Notes: generated by a model not told the origin, from the letters alone. A stretch of 64,000 bases of DNA from Mesostigma viride (GCA_009746045.1 RPFO01000188.1:586516-650515); one strand, 5' to 3'. Shown: positions 33,201 through 44,694, counted from the stretch's first letter. Numbers and translations: made by a program.

Positions 33201-36200
33201 ACATTGGCATGTCCACATTGAGTGGCTTATGCGGATCCGCCGAAATATGTCCAGTACGCACAAACAATACTTAGCTATTGATAGAAAAGAGCAAATAGGT
33301 GGTGGCCACCCAAGCACACCTGTTTGCCCTGCACAATCGAATATGACAAACATAACAACCTGCATATTCCATTGGACGAAAAGAATGCAACTCCCCTGCT
33401 TGCGCAACAAAAATATCATGCGCACATGAAACACAAACGAATATGTAGAAAGGTAAGACGGCTCTGCTAAACTTTGACCAAACATTAACGCCAGAACACA
33501 TAGTGATGGATAGAGGCGTATGCAAGTATAAGCACACATGACCAAGCGAACATCAACTCGGGCAAGGGAAAAAAATGGAGGCACCTTGCAGAGAAAGCAG
33601 TCAGACAGGGGTGTCTGTTGGGGTCTGCTTGCCTAACCCGTGTCGCCAGAGAGACGTGGACTGCAAATACTCTACAGCAAATCCGAATTGAAGGGCTACT
33701 GCGCGGGATCTTGCCCTGCGTGCCCACAGAAACAGTTGTACCTCACATAGGCATACCACAGCAACATGTGAACCACGTGTAGACTATTACCATGCCATAT
33801 TGTCTTCAACATGGGGCAGTCAAATACAAGGAGCATAAAAGGCACCCGCAGGGGAATACGACAAGGTTTAACCCCAGGTACTGTAACAGAGGTTACATGA
33901 AAACTATGTTTAGGCCCGGGCTATATGAACTGTTGATTAAAAGCTACAGGCACAAATTTACACGTGGACAGCTCGATCTAGCGAATTTTTCATATTACGG
34001 TGCTCCTTGAGGCAAGACATCCACGCGGGGATGGGATGCGGCCGTAGCAAGGACCGTGTAACGCCAAGGTACCTCCCATAACCGCCTGCAAATCCGGTCG
34101 CATGATCGCTGTGTACGAACTGGGTGCGGCGGGACCTAGCTCAAGTGAAAACAGGTCCGATTTTTTATGAAACGGCGTGACGTGGTTTGCACCTCCGGAG
34201 GGGGATGTTAAAAAATTACGAAGCTACTTGGCAACATAAAATAATTGACGAGAGAATCTCGACTCTCTGATTTCGCCGTCCACTTTCAAATGTCTCCGTA
34301 CTTTTCCTTGTATGCCTCCATCTAGGGCGATTTAAGCCCAATCTTCTAATACAAGTTTCAATAAAAGTTTCCATAAAAGTTTGTATAGACCGGGCCTTAC
34401 ATATCAGTATTGATAATTATTCACAAACACAATAATACATTGATAAATATGCGTATATATAGATAGACGCGTGGTGTTTATTGGCTGCGGTGGCCAGCGA
34501 CGTTTCCTCTGCATCAGAGCTGTGCGTCGGCATGCTGTGCCACACAGATTAGACCCAAGGGGGCAATCACGTAGGAAGCGCGCCTTGGTCCCAGAAGTGT
34601 TCCCTGTCGGGCGCCACTTCCTCTTTAATACGGGGGTTTTCTGACGAGCAATGCGACGCGAGCTTCCCCTTTGTTACAAGACGACCGTCACGTCGGAGAA
34701 GGCCACTCAAGCCAGCGCGACATCACCCTGAGACAAGCGCACGCTTGTCAACTTCCTGGAAGCATGGCTCGAAGGTGTGTCGCGTGGCCTGAGCTACTGC
34801 TGCATGGACAAGACTTGGCGCATAGGGGGGGCCCCATCAGGAGAAAGCTTGTGGCCTGACCACCCGCACGCGCAGGTCGAAAGTGACCAGCAACGCCACT
34901 AGCCCGTAGAGACCCGCGACACGACATGCTAGCCACGCTGTGCCTTCTTACGCTTCACATTCCAAATGACAGCTCACGTCCTGCTGCATGTCCTGTGGCC
35001 ACCAAGACATTACCGAATGACGGCCATGCGAAGCTATAGCACTGGCCCAGAAAACACCGCGACAAGCGTGACTGCCTGCCTGGTGATATGTGCTGGCTTC
35101 AGCCGGTCTGGCCCGCATGGCTGCTGTCTTATCCAATAGGCATTGAGCCCACATAGCATTGCCCCAACGTAGATCGCCTCTGCTACAACATACGGGAGAA
35201 GGCGACCTTGGCTTTACCTTCCACATGTCACAGGAACACAGGAACCAAGGCGCGCACCTCTGGCGCCGGCCAGGGAAGGGCATGACATGTGGGTGCTGCA
35301 AGTCACCCCACATCCTCCGGTTGAAATGGTACCTGTCACTCCGGTTCAAAACCATCCACCCGAGAACCAACAACGAGCCAGACATCACTAATCTCGACAG
35401 CACTGAGCTTTAGAAGGCACCCACCTGTGTCGTCCCCCTCAGCTTTCCCACCGCTATGAACTCCAGTATTCTCTCCTTGACGTCCTGCAACCCGTAGTGG
35501 TCCTCATCCAGCACGCGCGCCGCTTCGTCCACGTCCAAGTTCTCCTCGCTGTGGTGCGCCCAGGGGAGCGCGGTGAGCCAATCCAAATAGTTGCGTGTGA
35601 CCCCGAACTCCGACGAGCTGGCCTCTAGCCCCGACAGCTTCTCGAGCTGCTCCTCGATCACCTCGAGCACCTCGGGAGGGATGGACGCGCGGATGGGCTC
35701 CACGCGCTCGCGGAAGCGGTCCACAATCACGCTCTTCTCGTCGTTCTCCAGACCCAGCTCGCGCTTGATGGAGCGCAGCTGTTCCATGAGGAAGAAGCGC
35801 CGTTGCTGGCCGCTGATTTGCTCCTCCACCTTGCGGCTGATGTCAGCCTTGGGGGGGGGGAGAGGGGGGGGGCAGGAGCGGGCGGTTGGGGCGGAGGGGG
35901 TCAGGACGTGCAAAGGCACATTGCTCTCATGCCGTCCACCGAGTGGCTGATGTCGGCCTGCGGGAGTTGCGGGGATGCATGTGGGAACGTGCCAAGGTCC
36001 ATGGACAACAGCACCATCACCATCCCAGCCTGCGACATCAAGCACAACTCCGAAAATCCCCCCCAACCCCAGCTGGGGAATGCCCACGAAACACAGTCCA
36101 TACTAAATTGAACTCCGAACAAACCCCAGCAACTGGCATCCTGAGAAGCCTGCGCGCTCAACATAAACCCGGTGTGCGATCCTACACGCAGGCATCGCCA

Positions 36201-37441
36201 TGCATGCGGCCGGGGAAATAGTACTGCTGTGACTAGCAACAACTACAGTTGAACTACAGTAAAACCTTCAACCCTGTTGTCCCGTACCCCACGCCTGCGC
36301 CCCACGGCCGCCCCTTCGCCCACCTGCAGGCGCCCCAGGTCCACCTCCTTCTTGATCAGCAGCAGGGTCTTGCGAAGGCGCTCAGGGACGTCCAGGCACT
36401 CAAGCACGCCCTGGATCGCACTGCCCTCGGCACTGGTGAGGAAGGCCCCCAGGTCGGCCAGCTTGGCAGGGTCCTCAAAGTCACCCACGTATTGGACAAA
36501 CGCAGCCAGCTGCTCTCGGTGGAGCGGGTTGAGGCTGATGAGGTCTTTAAGGGTGGCGATCACCTCCAACTTGGTGGCCTTGATCTCGTCACTCTCCTGG
36601 TAGGGGTTGTCCTGCGGAGGCAGTGGGTGGGTGGGGTGGGGTCGGTGGGTGCGTGGGTGGGTGCGTGAGTCAGTTCAGAGGGTGGGGGTGGGGGTGGGGG
36701 TGAGGGATGGGGAAAAGAGAGGCGGAAGACTCTTTAGGTGGCCCTGCAGTGCAGCAAGGAGTGGAGGGCAGCACCCCGGCCAGGAACGCACCTTACCCAT
36801 TGCTTGGGCAATCAATTAATTGGTAGCAAAAAGACTGCACCTGTCTCTGTGTTTGCTGTGACTGTAGGCCATTCCACAGGCTCGAAATGCGGAGCACTAA
36901 CAAGCCGATCAATGCATCAGTCTTGTAGGGTTGGGGCATGACGCAGACGATTCGTCTGTTTTTGACTTTTGCGTAATTATTTTTCGAATGAGATTCGATT
37001 AGTACTCCGTGGCATGCCTAGGCGCATGACATGCAAGTACTTACTTACTTTCACCTCATTAGTTCATTTAACCCAATCTAACCCTCGCGATTGGCAGGTG
37101 AGAGCATCCCACACATACGAAGCGGGGGTGCCTGGGGCGCCTCGAAGCGGGTCATGACTCACACTAGTGTCCAAATGCAGATATGGTAAACAAATTGGTC
37201 CATGGGTGAAGACAGTGGCCACGCGCGTACCTTGAGGTGCCGCACGAACACGTGCAGGGGGTCGATGCTCTCCTGCGGATGCACGCGGATGAGGGCGCAC
37301 ACAGGGGGCAAAAGCGGGACGAGTGGATGGATGTAAGAGCATGAGCCGGTGGGAGAGGAAGACAAAACGCACGCGAGCCAAGGGGAGCAGAATACCGGCA
37401 CGTGTTTTGGAGGGGTCATTAATGTATTCAAGATGGGCGAA

Positions 37442-37503
<62 letters not shown>

Positions 37504-37722
37504 GTGTGTGTGCGCGCTTGTGTGTGTGTGTGCACGCGCGCGCGAAAGAGGGGGAGAGAGACGGGGGAGGGAGGGAGGGAGGGAGGGAGGGAGGGAGGGA
37601 GGGAGGGAGGGAGGGAGGGAGGGAGGAGGGAGGGAGGGAGGGAGGGAGGGAGGGAGGGAGGGAGGGAGGGAGGGAGGGAGGAGGGAGGGAGGGAGGGAGG
37701 GAGGGAGGGAGGGAGGGAGGGG

Positions 37723-37783
<61 letters not shown>

Positions 37784-40700
37784 CATGTGTGCTATGGCGT
37801 GAAGAGGGGGGGCTGGGGGTCAGTGGGGGTTGGGGGGTGGGGTTGGGGGAGGAAAGCAAGACAGGTGACGATAGACGAGCAAGGGCCCTATCTCGACCAT
37901 GAGCAACATTGCCGATTGACGGAATAATGCTACCAGTTTCACTAGGCTGAACCCCGTGCACTCAATACCTACTAGCACAACCCTTGTAGTCATCAGCCTG
38001 AGCCTTCTAGGGCCTCAGCAGTGATTCCGCCCAGCACACGCACTTGTGCTACTGCACACGTGGCATCACAGGAAAAATGACACACACTGGCGCCGTAGCA
38101 TTATGAAATTGACATCCTTCTGGGACCCTGCCACACCACGATGACAATGCCAAACTAGTACGATAGTGCCACATGCGATGATGCTGCATTACTGGCACTT
38201 GTAGATGAATTCCATCCCGTACAAGACAAGTGCCACGTCACTACCACCTGTGACTAGTGGAGATTCCGCATTCCATCCGCCACAGCACGTACCACCCCGA
38301 GCCATTGGTGAGTGACGCTAGTAACTAACTACGACAACTTTCCATTTGTGACACTTTCCGGTGCCATCCTGCCATAAAACCGTACCACATGCTAGTGCCA
38401 TACTCCTAGGATCATTACTCCAGCTGCGACAACTGCCAGTACACACACGCGGGTGCCGTCTGCCAGTGATCCAAGTGCAGCACAACCCGTATTCCATCCA
38501 ACAAAATGAACTTATGGCCTGCCACGTCGGTGCCGGCAGGTGGCAAACACACCACGCCGGTGACCGAGGAGTGATACATCTCCAACACGCGTCACAGATA
38601 CAAAACTCAAGCCGCGAATACAAAGGCATCAAAGGACAGGTCATGCATGAAAGGACACTAGCGCACGCACCACGTCGGTGCGCACGATGCGTCGGTGGCC
38701 CATCAGCAGCAGCTGGCCGCCGTCGTCGCGCTTGTAGACAAGGTGCACCTGTTTGTTTGTTGGGGCACGACAACAGGGAGCGGCGTGGGAGAAAGGATGA
38801 AGGGTGGGAGGGAGGATTAAGGGTAAGGTAGGCATGTCCAGGCCCATTATGAATGTAATCACTGGCACACGCTTGCAGACCGAGTGGAACCGTTGCAGGC
38901 ACCACCTGGTGCGGTGAGGGAGGCGGGCTAAAAACCACTGAAATCGCCCCATGGCCGATGCTGGCGCGCCAGGTGGAGCTGTTACGGGCGTTACCAGTCA
39001 TTATGAGCAGAACGGGTGCGAGAGGTAGGCTGGCCACTACAATATCATGGCCCAGGATAGTAGGCAGGTCGGCAGTGGTGCATTTCGGTACTCTTTACGA
39101 GGCATCACACAAAAATTCGAAAGATATGGCATGTATCGAATACCGATTAAAAAAATAGAGCATCAAAGCACCACCTGCGCGAGCGTGCCCGTCTCGACCA
39201 GGTCGTCCGCGGCATAAATCTTGGGCTGTTCCAGCAGCGACGTCGACACGGGCGCGTTCTTGAGCAGGAAGGTGGCAACGTACGCTTGCCCGCTCTGCTT
39301 CATGGCAACCACTGCCTCGATCAGCTTGGTGTCCTGCGGGTAATAATAGCATTCAGTGACCAACGGGTATTAGATAACTCAATAATGATCCGGCGTCATT
39401 ACTGTTGCACGGCTAGTCACCGCCTCGATCCGCTTAGCGTCCTGCGAATATGAATGGCAGGTAGTAAATGAAGAAATTTTTGTTAGAATAATACCAGAGT
39501 GGCAAACATTTACTCTTACTAGAACACTATTCCGTAAAAGTGTTGCATAAAACTGGCAAAACAGCATATGGTGGCCGACGAGCATTACTGATGATGGGTG
39601 GCGAGTCACCACCCAGATCCACGTGGTGCGCTGTACGCGCTGACAGCATAAGAGATGAACTAGTGCGAACGAGGAAGTCACCGTTGTTTGCATTGTATGG
39701 CGAGTCATCCCACCAGTAGTCCTGCGGGGGCGCATAAAGAAAATCTTTACTTTTTTGATAAAAGAGATTGAGGGATACGAGACGAAAGACCGCAGCGCTG
39801 CTGTATGGCTAATCGCCGATGATGTCAGCATCGTGTCCTGTGCCGATCCTGTTGCCGGAGAGCAAGGTGATGTACCAAAGCCATCTACTGGCATCCTGCA
39901 CCGACTTGATGCTGTTGTTGCTGCCATCCCGCACCTACATGCTATCCCACGCCACTCACCGCGGTGCTGATGGGGATCATGTTGCCGGGAAGCAGCGGGC
40001 GCCGTGGCAGAGGGACGACCAGCAGCTGGAACAAGTAGTTGGTGACAGGTGGCGACACATGGTGCACGGACGCCGTAGCAGGAGGGCAACTTGCGCATGA
40101 GGGTGTGGACGCCATCCCAATAACCCAAGGAGCATGTATGTTAACAATAGCTTGGAACATTTACTTACCAGTCTCTCATATAAAGGACACCAAAGTATAC
40201 TCATTAGCTTCAAACATAACAATAGCTTGGAACATTTACTAACCAGTCTCTCATATAAAGGACACCAAAGTATACTCATTAGCTTCAAACATAACAATAG
40301 CTTGGAACATTTACTAACCAGTCTCTCATATAATAAGGACACCAAAAGTATACTCATCAGCTTCAAACATAACAATAGCTTGGAACATTTACTAACCAGT
40401 CTCTCATATAATAAGGACACCAAAGTATACTCATCAGCTTCAAACATAACAATAGCTTGGAACATTTACTAACCAGTCTCTCATATAATAAGGACACCAA
40501 AGTATACTCATCAGCTTCAAACATAACAATAGCTTGGAACATTTACTAACCAGTCTCTCATATAATAAGGACACCAAAGTATACTCATTAGCTTCAAACA
40601 TAACAATAGCTTGGAACATTTACTAACCAGTCTCTCATATAAAGGACACCAAAGTATACTCATTAGCTTCAAACATAACAATAGCTTGGAACATTTACTA

Positions 40701-42468
40701 ACCAGTCTCTCGTATAATGAGGACACCAAAGTATACTCATCAGCTTCAAACATAACAATAGGTTGGAACATTTACTAACCAGTCTCTCATATAATAAGGA
40801 CACCAAAAGTATACTCATCAGCTTCAAACATAACAATAGCTTGGAACATTTACTAACCAGTCTCTCATATAATAAGGACACCAAAGTATACTCATCAGCT
40901 TCAAACATAACAATAGCTTGGAACATTTACTAACCAGTCTCTCATATAATAAGGACACCAAAGTATACTCATTAGCTTCAAACATAACAATAGCTTGGAA
41001 CATTTACTAACCAGTCTCTCATATAAAGGACACCAAAGTATACTCATTAGCTTCAAACATAACAATAGCTTGGAACATTTACTAACCAGTCTCTCGTATA
41101 ATGAGGACACCAAAGTATACTCATCAGCTTCAAACATAACAATAGCTTGGAACATTTACTAACCAGTCTCTCATATAATAAGGACACCAAAGTATACTCA
41201 TCAGCTTCGAACATAACAATAGCTTCGAACCGATCATGTCAATCTCTTCACGCAGGGGCTCCCCTTCAAGACCAGCCGCCGCACGTCCCATACAGGTAAT
41301 ACTTTCAAGTGATGTTTTCCTTCCCTTTCACCAGCAGAGCCAAGCAGGGGGCGTGATGGCTGGCCCCTCAGGGGTGCGTGCCTGCCACATACCTGCCTGC
41401 CACATCACGAGCAGTCAAGCAAGGTTCATGAATGCTGTCCCCACACTAGCGCGCATGGGCACTCATGCATGGTCTCTCTCCAACATGCGCCTGTGACAAC
41501 ACAGAGACCTGCACTCGCATGCCAGCTGCTTTCTTACGCCAACTGCCTTCAATACCCCCTGCCTCCGATAACATCTCCCTCTTTTACCAACTGCCTCTTA
41601 CACCAGCTGCCAAGGGCAGCAATTCGACGTGCTACTCCATGTGCTACTGCATGTGCCTTCTGGTAGTGGTACTACTATACTAACTCCAAGCTCCCCAACT
41701 AAGGCTGCCTCCAAGTATATGAAGCCATTCCCCAGGTAAGTAGCAATTGAACGGTGGAGCCCTTCTTGTAAACGTCCGATTTCTTAAAGACACGCGATTC
41801 TTTATAGACTGCCTGCGGTTGTTAGAACTATGCTCGCATTACAAAGCGTGCAATTAAAGGAGATAACTTCCCAATAAAGAGTTCCCATTTGAAGACCATG
41901 TTCCTTGTCGTTGATAGACATATATGAACTACTTGGACGGCGAGGTAATGATAAAAGTATAGTATCCCCTATAGGCAGGAACCATGCTAGTGGTGCGTCT
42001 AGTTGAAAAATATTAATATCATAAGCCCATCAACAGGGGACAGCATACCTTTCGAAGTGACTCGATTCTACTTGCCATCGGGATGACCGCCTGGTTTTTG
42101 CCCGTGGTGCTCTCTCCGTCGTCCTGTCCCCCCTTCGAAGGATTGTTCCAAAAACTGTGCATCCAGCCTTTCTTCCTGCCTCCTTTTGCACCGCCTCCGT
42201 CGGACCCACTGTCTCCAGAGGAGGGAGAGCTGCTCCCGTCGTCATCAATGTTGTCGCCTGACGCCGTGGCCGAGAAGCAAGCCCGGAATTCCAGAGGGGG
42301 ATAGGTTAAATAGCGCGGAGTGCGCCTGCCGGCAAATGGCCCAGCACAATTCCTGGCCGACAACCTAAGCAGCAAAACGGGGGTTCCGGACGTAGAGCGG
42401 TGTGTTCCCAGTAGGCTATCAAAACAAAATTTTAAGGCCGGGAAATGATTGCGACAGACACGCGCCAT
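24266..42468 (-). CDS. LON1: Lon protease, mitochondrial type (14 exons)
   Basis: ATP-dependent serine protease of the organelle matrix that degrades damaged proteins. Exons (minus strand): 42468-42049, 40025-39960, 39333-39175, 38748-38671, 37272-37231, 36611-36324, 35847-35425, 32914-32294, 31279-31055, 30980-30922, 29676-29587, 27163-26977, 25660-25289, 24355-24266. All have GT-AG borders and matching phases, giving about 1,039 aa. Exon 1 is an Arg-rich, Asp/Glu-poor leader typical of a mitochondrial presequence. Exons 2-6 form the substrate-binding N-domain ([21 protein letters not shown]). Exon 8 carries Walker [10 protein letters not shown] (~500-508), Walker B LVLIDEID (~563-570) and REAGVRNLQ. 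Exons 11-14 carry the protease: [32 protein letters not shown] with Ser ~933 and GGVREKT with Lys ~976. The 43-residue Ser-Lys spacing equals that of E. coli Lon (S679/K722). The C-terminus is [14 protein letters not shown]. The start of exon 10 could be 30977. Introns are unusually repeat-loaded. Confidence 0.93.
26105..26570. repeat. 47-bp minisatellite in Lon intron 12
   Basis: Ten units starting AAGGAATCTACGTGGTGTAT and ending ATTTCCTTAT, nearly identical (GCTACAG changes to GATACAG after the first two). It lies between the exons at 26977 and 25660. Confidence 0.93.
26735..26925. repeat. 23-24-bp AT-rich minisatellite in Lon intron 12
   Basis: About eight units of AATATTACTAGTACTCATTA with variable A/T runs, ending about 50 bp from the donor of exon 12. 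Confidence 0.9.
27224..28665. repeat. 62-bp minisatellite, ~23 copies, in Lon intron 11
   Basis: Units begin CATGGTTGATGGCCTAGGGC and end AAGGCAGAGGCTTT. They are nearly identical (single changes near 27920, 28296 and 28638). The array lies between the real 3' splice site of exon 12 (27163) and a decayed copy of that exon start at 28746. Confidence 0.95.
28970..29445. repeat. 19-bp minisatellite TAGTGTTTGTGTGTAGTAA in Lon intron 11
   Basis: Around 25 units with GTGTA/GTATA and AATA/ATTA variants. Minus-strand ORFs through it (Thr/Asn/His-rich) are artefacts. Confidence 0.9.
29935..30332. repeat. 35-bp minisatellite in Lon intron 10
   Basis: About eleven units of GTAAACGGTATAAACGGACC plus AAGCAGTTGCAAAAG, with GG/TG alternation (CGGTAT or CTGTAT). 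All three minus-strand frames stay open through it, which is a consequence of the unit sequence. Confidence 0.93.
30345..30512. repeat. 34-bp minisatellite in Lon intron 10
   Basis: Five units of ACACATGCCAGCACACCGTT plus TCATCATGCGGCAA, next to the 35-bp array. Confidence 0.9.
32139..32293. repeat. (CCCA)n tract joined to Lon exon 8 donor
   Basis: About 38 units of CCCA/CCGC on the plus strand, i.e. (GTGG)n on the transcribed sense. The first unit supplies the 5' splice site of exon 8 (CGCAAG|GTGGGTGG). Confidence 0.95.
33913..34396. mobile_element. PIF/Harbinger-type MITE in Lon intron 7
   Basis: The left end GGCCCGGGCTATATGAACT pairs with the right end, which reads GGCCCGGTCTATACAAACT on the minus strand. 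The flanking trinucleotide is TTA on both sides (33910-33912 and 34397-34399), the target duplication expected for PIF/Harbinger elements. At 484 bp with no transposase it is non-autonomous. Confidence 0.75.
36935..37052 (+). repeat. LINE 3' UTR and (ACTT)n tail, copy 3, in Lon intron 5
   Basis: GACGCAGACGATTCGTCTG, GTAATTATTTTTCGAATGAG, TAGTACTCCGTGGCATGCC, GCGCATGACATGCAAGTACT, (TTAC)n: the same 3' end as at 8880-9003, inserted antisense to the Lon gene with very little ORF2 sequence. Confidence 0.85.
37444..37781. repeat. Compound (GT)n-(GGGA)n-(GA)n tract in Lon intron 4
   Basis: About 50 bp (GT)n, then GCGC-interrupted GT, about 150 bp of (GGGA)n with GGA slips, then about 54 bp of (GA)n: more than 200 bp of pure purine on the plus strand. 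All ORFs here are artefacts. Confidence 0.95.
40137..41226. repeat. ~77-bp minisatellite with higher-order structure, Lon intron 1
   Basis: Fourteen units beginning TAACAATAGCTTGGAACATT and ending ATCAGCTTCAAACA. Variants differ by ATAAAGG/ATAATAAGG/GTATAATGAGG, CAAAG/CAAAAG and ATTAGC/ATCAGC. The order of variants is repeated in blocks of five to six units, i.e. a higher-order repeat. Confidence 0.9.
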
Positions 42469-42974
42469 GGCTGCCGGGCGCGGCCCAGCCTAATTTCGGC
42501 AGCCAGTGGCCCTGTCCACTGTATAACCCGCAGTGTTGCCGCACGGGCGGGCATCGCCTTCACTGTGGCCTTTTCGTGCACGTTCGTGCAGGCTCCCATT
42601 ACTTAATTGCTGTCCCACGTGATACTGTTGTGTAACGGGTACTTGAGAGAGCTTGAGAGCTTGCCTACCTACGTTATCGTACACCCCGGAAACATACATA
42701 CTTGTATCCAAGGCTCCCCCGCCTTTATCCCCGCCTTTAGACTCTCTAGAGTCTACAGTACACCCATCCACCGCTTTTGCCTGGGAACCTTGGCGTCTGG
42801 CAACTGCGCTCGCTGCCCGCGGTTACGCCGCACTTGAAAACTTTGAAACGTTTTTATTTTCACGAATCCCACGAAGCAAAATTTCCGAAACCATTGCCGT
42901 ACCTATAGGCCCTACCTCCAGTTGTCGCTGCCAGGTAGCAGCGACAACTGGCCATGACAACGTTAACACGCGTG
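42469..42974. promoter_or_regulatory. Upstream region of the Lon gene
   Basis: About 500 bp between the Lon ATG and the piggyBac element, inferred to carry the Lon promoter and 5' UTR. It contains a perfect 13-bp inverted repeat at 42919-42950. No other gene is recognised. Confidence 0.45.
42919..42950. repeat. Perfect hairpin CAGTTGTCGCTGC / GCAGCGACAACTG
   Basis: 13-bp arms at 42919-42931 and 42938-42950 with the loop CAGGTA. It is followed 11 bp later by the perfect 18-bp palindrome GTTAACACGCGTGTTAAC (42962-42979), whose second TTAA is the left target site of the piggyBac element. Confidence 0.9.
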
Positions 42975-42978
42975 TTAA

Positions 42979-44694
42979 CCCTTAATTTGTACTGAGTCCG
43001 TTTTCGTGGCGCCAGTTGAACTCGCGCCACTCTAACGGACTGAGTTTGTGGCAGAACCAGGCGCCGCGCCAAAAATAATTCAACGGTCAAACCTGGGGGG
43101 ATCGAAAGATCTAGACGTAAGCTATGCCTGGCACTATTCAGACCGTACTTTGGACAACTGGCCAGGGAGATATACTCAATCAAAGTTGGGGGGGTACCAT
43201 GGTCAAACGGGACCGACGTGAATGAAAATAATTGACGTCCGCGGCTATGGCGGTGCAGGCAAATGACTGGTACGAGAGCATGGCTTGGAATTTTGAACTC
43301 AAATTTTGTAGTAATTATCGTTGAGTGTTATAAAGGTTATATCTCTGGCCGTGAAGCGTCTGGATGTGCGCAAGTATGTCTCTAGGTTCTAATCGGTGCA
43401 GCAGATCCTGTCAGCGGCCAGGCGGTGACAGTGCGTATGCTACCTGTTGTTCGGCAGCAAACGTCCATATATTTGCGCGTGGATAGACTTGTTACGTTAT
43501 TCTTGACATGTTTTATTAGCGATGACGGCCAGGAAAGGTTCGAGGCTATGTCCGTGAGGTGGGAGTGATGGCTCCCGCACAGCAGGTAATCTGCGGTTTC
43601 GACCTGGTACGTATTAACATGTTAGCGTTTATACATTACAGTACCAAGTCGTCCTATCGTTTATAAACTAGTTGTAGACATGTAATCGATGGTTTTTGCT
43701 TGTCGTTTTGTTGCTTTAGTGCTTGTAAGCGTTCGCTTGTGATGGTTGGGGAATACCACTATGTCACGCAGATTTTGGACCAGATTTGATTGCTATTAGC
43801 TAAGGCTTCAACGAAACCAGTGAAGTAGCGTTTGGTATTGTCTCTTAACATGGTGGGCCTGATAACGGGATGCTTTTCCCTGCACAGACATAGCGAGACA
43901 ATTGGTTTTCTGGCCAGCTCTAGGCATTGCTTCTTGGTTTGCTGGCCCAAGTTATCCTTCTGCTTGTGCGTCCATAGTGCATGCAAGAAACATGAATGGC
44001 CAGGGCCTGCTTCCATGGAAGCACAACCAGGTGAGTTCTTTTGTTTTCTCTATCATTGCCAATCATTGGAATTGCTTTATAGTGTGTTGGATGCATTGAT
44101 AATGTAGCTCCTTGTGACCCGTTATACGCTTGGTTTTGGGCCTTGGCACAAGCTTTATACTTGTTGTATAGCATGCTGTTGTGATTTTTAAGCTGGAAAT
44201 GTGTTTGGGAATCCATGTGTGGCCATCTATGATGTTTTGTGCCACGTTGGAATTGAATGCCTATACGGTAGTGCTACCAAAACACCCCAAAATAACTGCA
44301 CCCGTTATAACGGTCTGAGCTATTTTGGGCTGTATGCTAGCTAGCCTGTGCAGTTCTATGGCATGTCATGTTGTGAATGCATCTATGGCATGCCTGTGAT
44401 TATCTTAAACTCCCCTCAAAGGGCCAGGGTCAGCAGATTTTGAGAAATGGTCCATATTGCATTATATATCTCTTGAACCCCATCTGCACCGTACCCCCTT
44501 TGGGGGGGTGCTATTTATAGCAGCTGTGGGGCATAGATATGTGACCAATGACATGACCCCAAAATTATTTGATATAAAAGCATCCTTGGTTCCAAGGGTG
44601 GGCCAGAAAATGTTATTTGGCTAGATACTCTCATACTTACTAAGATGCCCATACTCAGTCCGTTCTGGTGGTTCCAGTTGACACAATTGAAGGG
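42979..44694. mobile_element. Non-autonomous piggyBac element
   Basis: The left end CCCTTAATTTGTACTGAGTC follows TTAA (42975-42978). The right end GACACAATTGAAGGG is followed by TTAA (44695-44698). Terminal CCCTT/AAGGG and the TTAA duplication are the piggyBac signature. Subterminal AACGGACTGAGT (43034) pairs with ACTCAGTCCGTT (44653). The right 440 bp are homologous to 1441-1862, the 3' part of the transposase-bearing element. The 1.7-kb interior encodes no recognisable transposase. Confidence 0.82.

Noticed and set aside
38361-39037. ORFs of 150-240 codons over Lon exon 4 and its flanks
   Set aside because: Only 38748-38671 on the minus strand matches Lon. The rest is intron.
40137-41226. 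CRISPR-like regular array
   Set aside because: Units are contiguous tandem copies with no unique spacers, inside a eukaryotic intron. It is a minisatellite.
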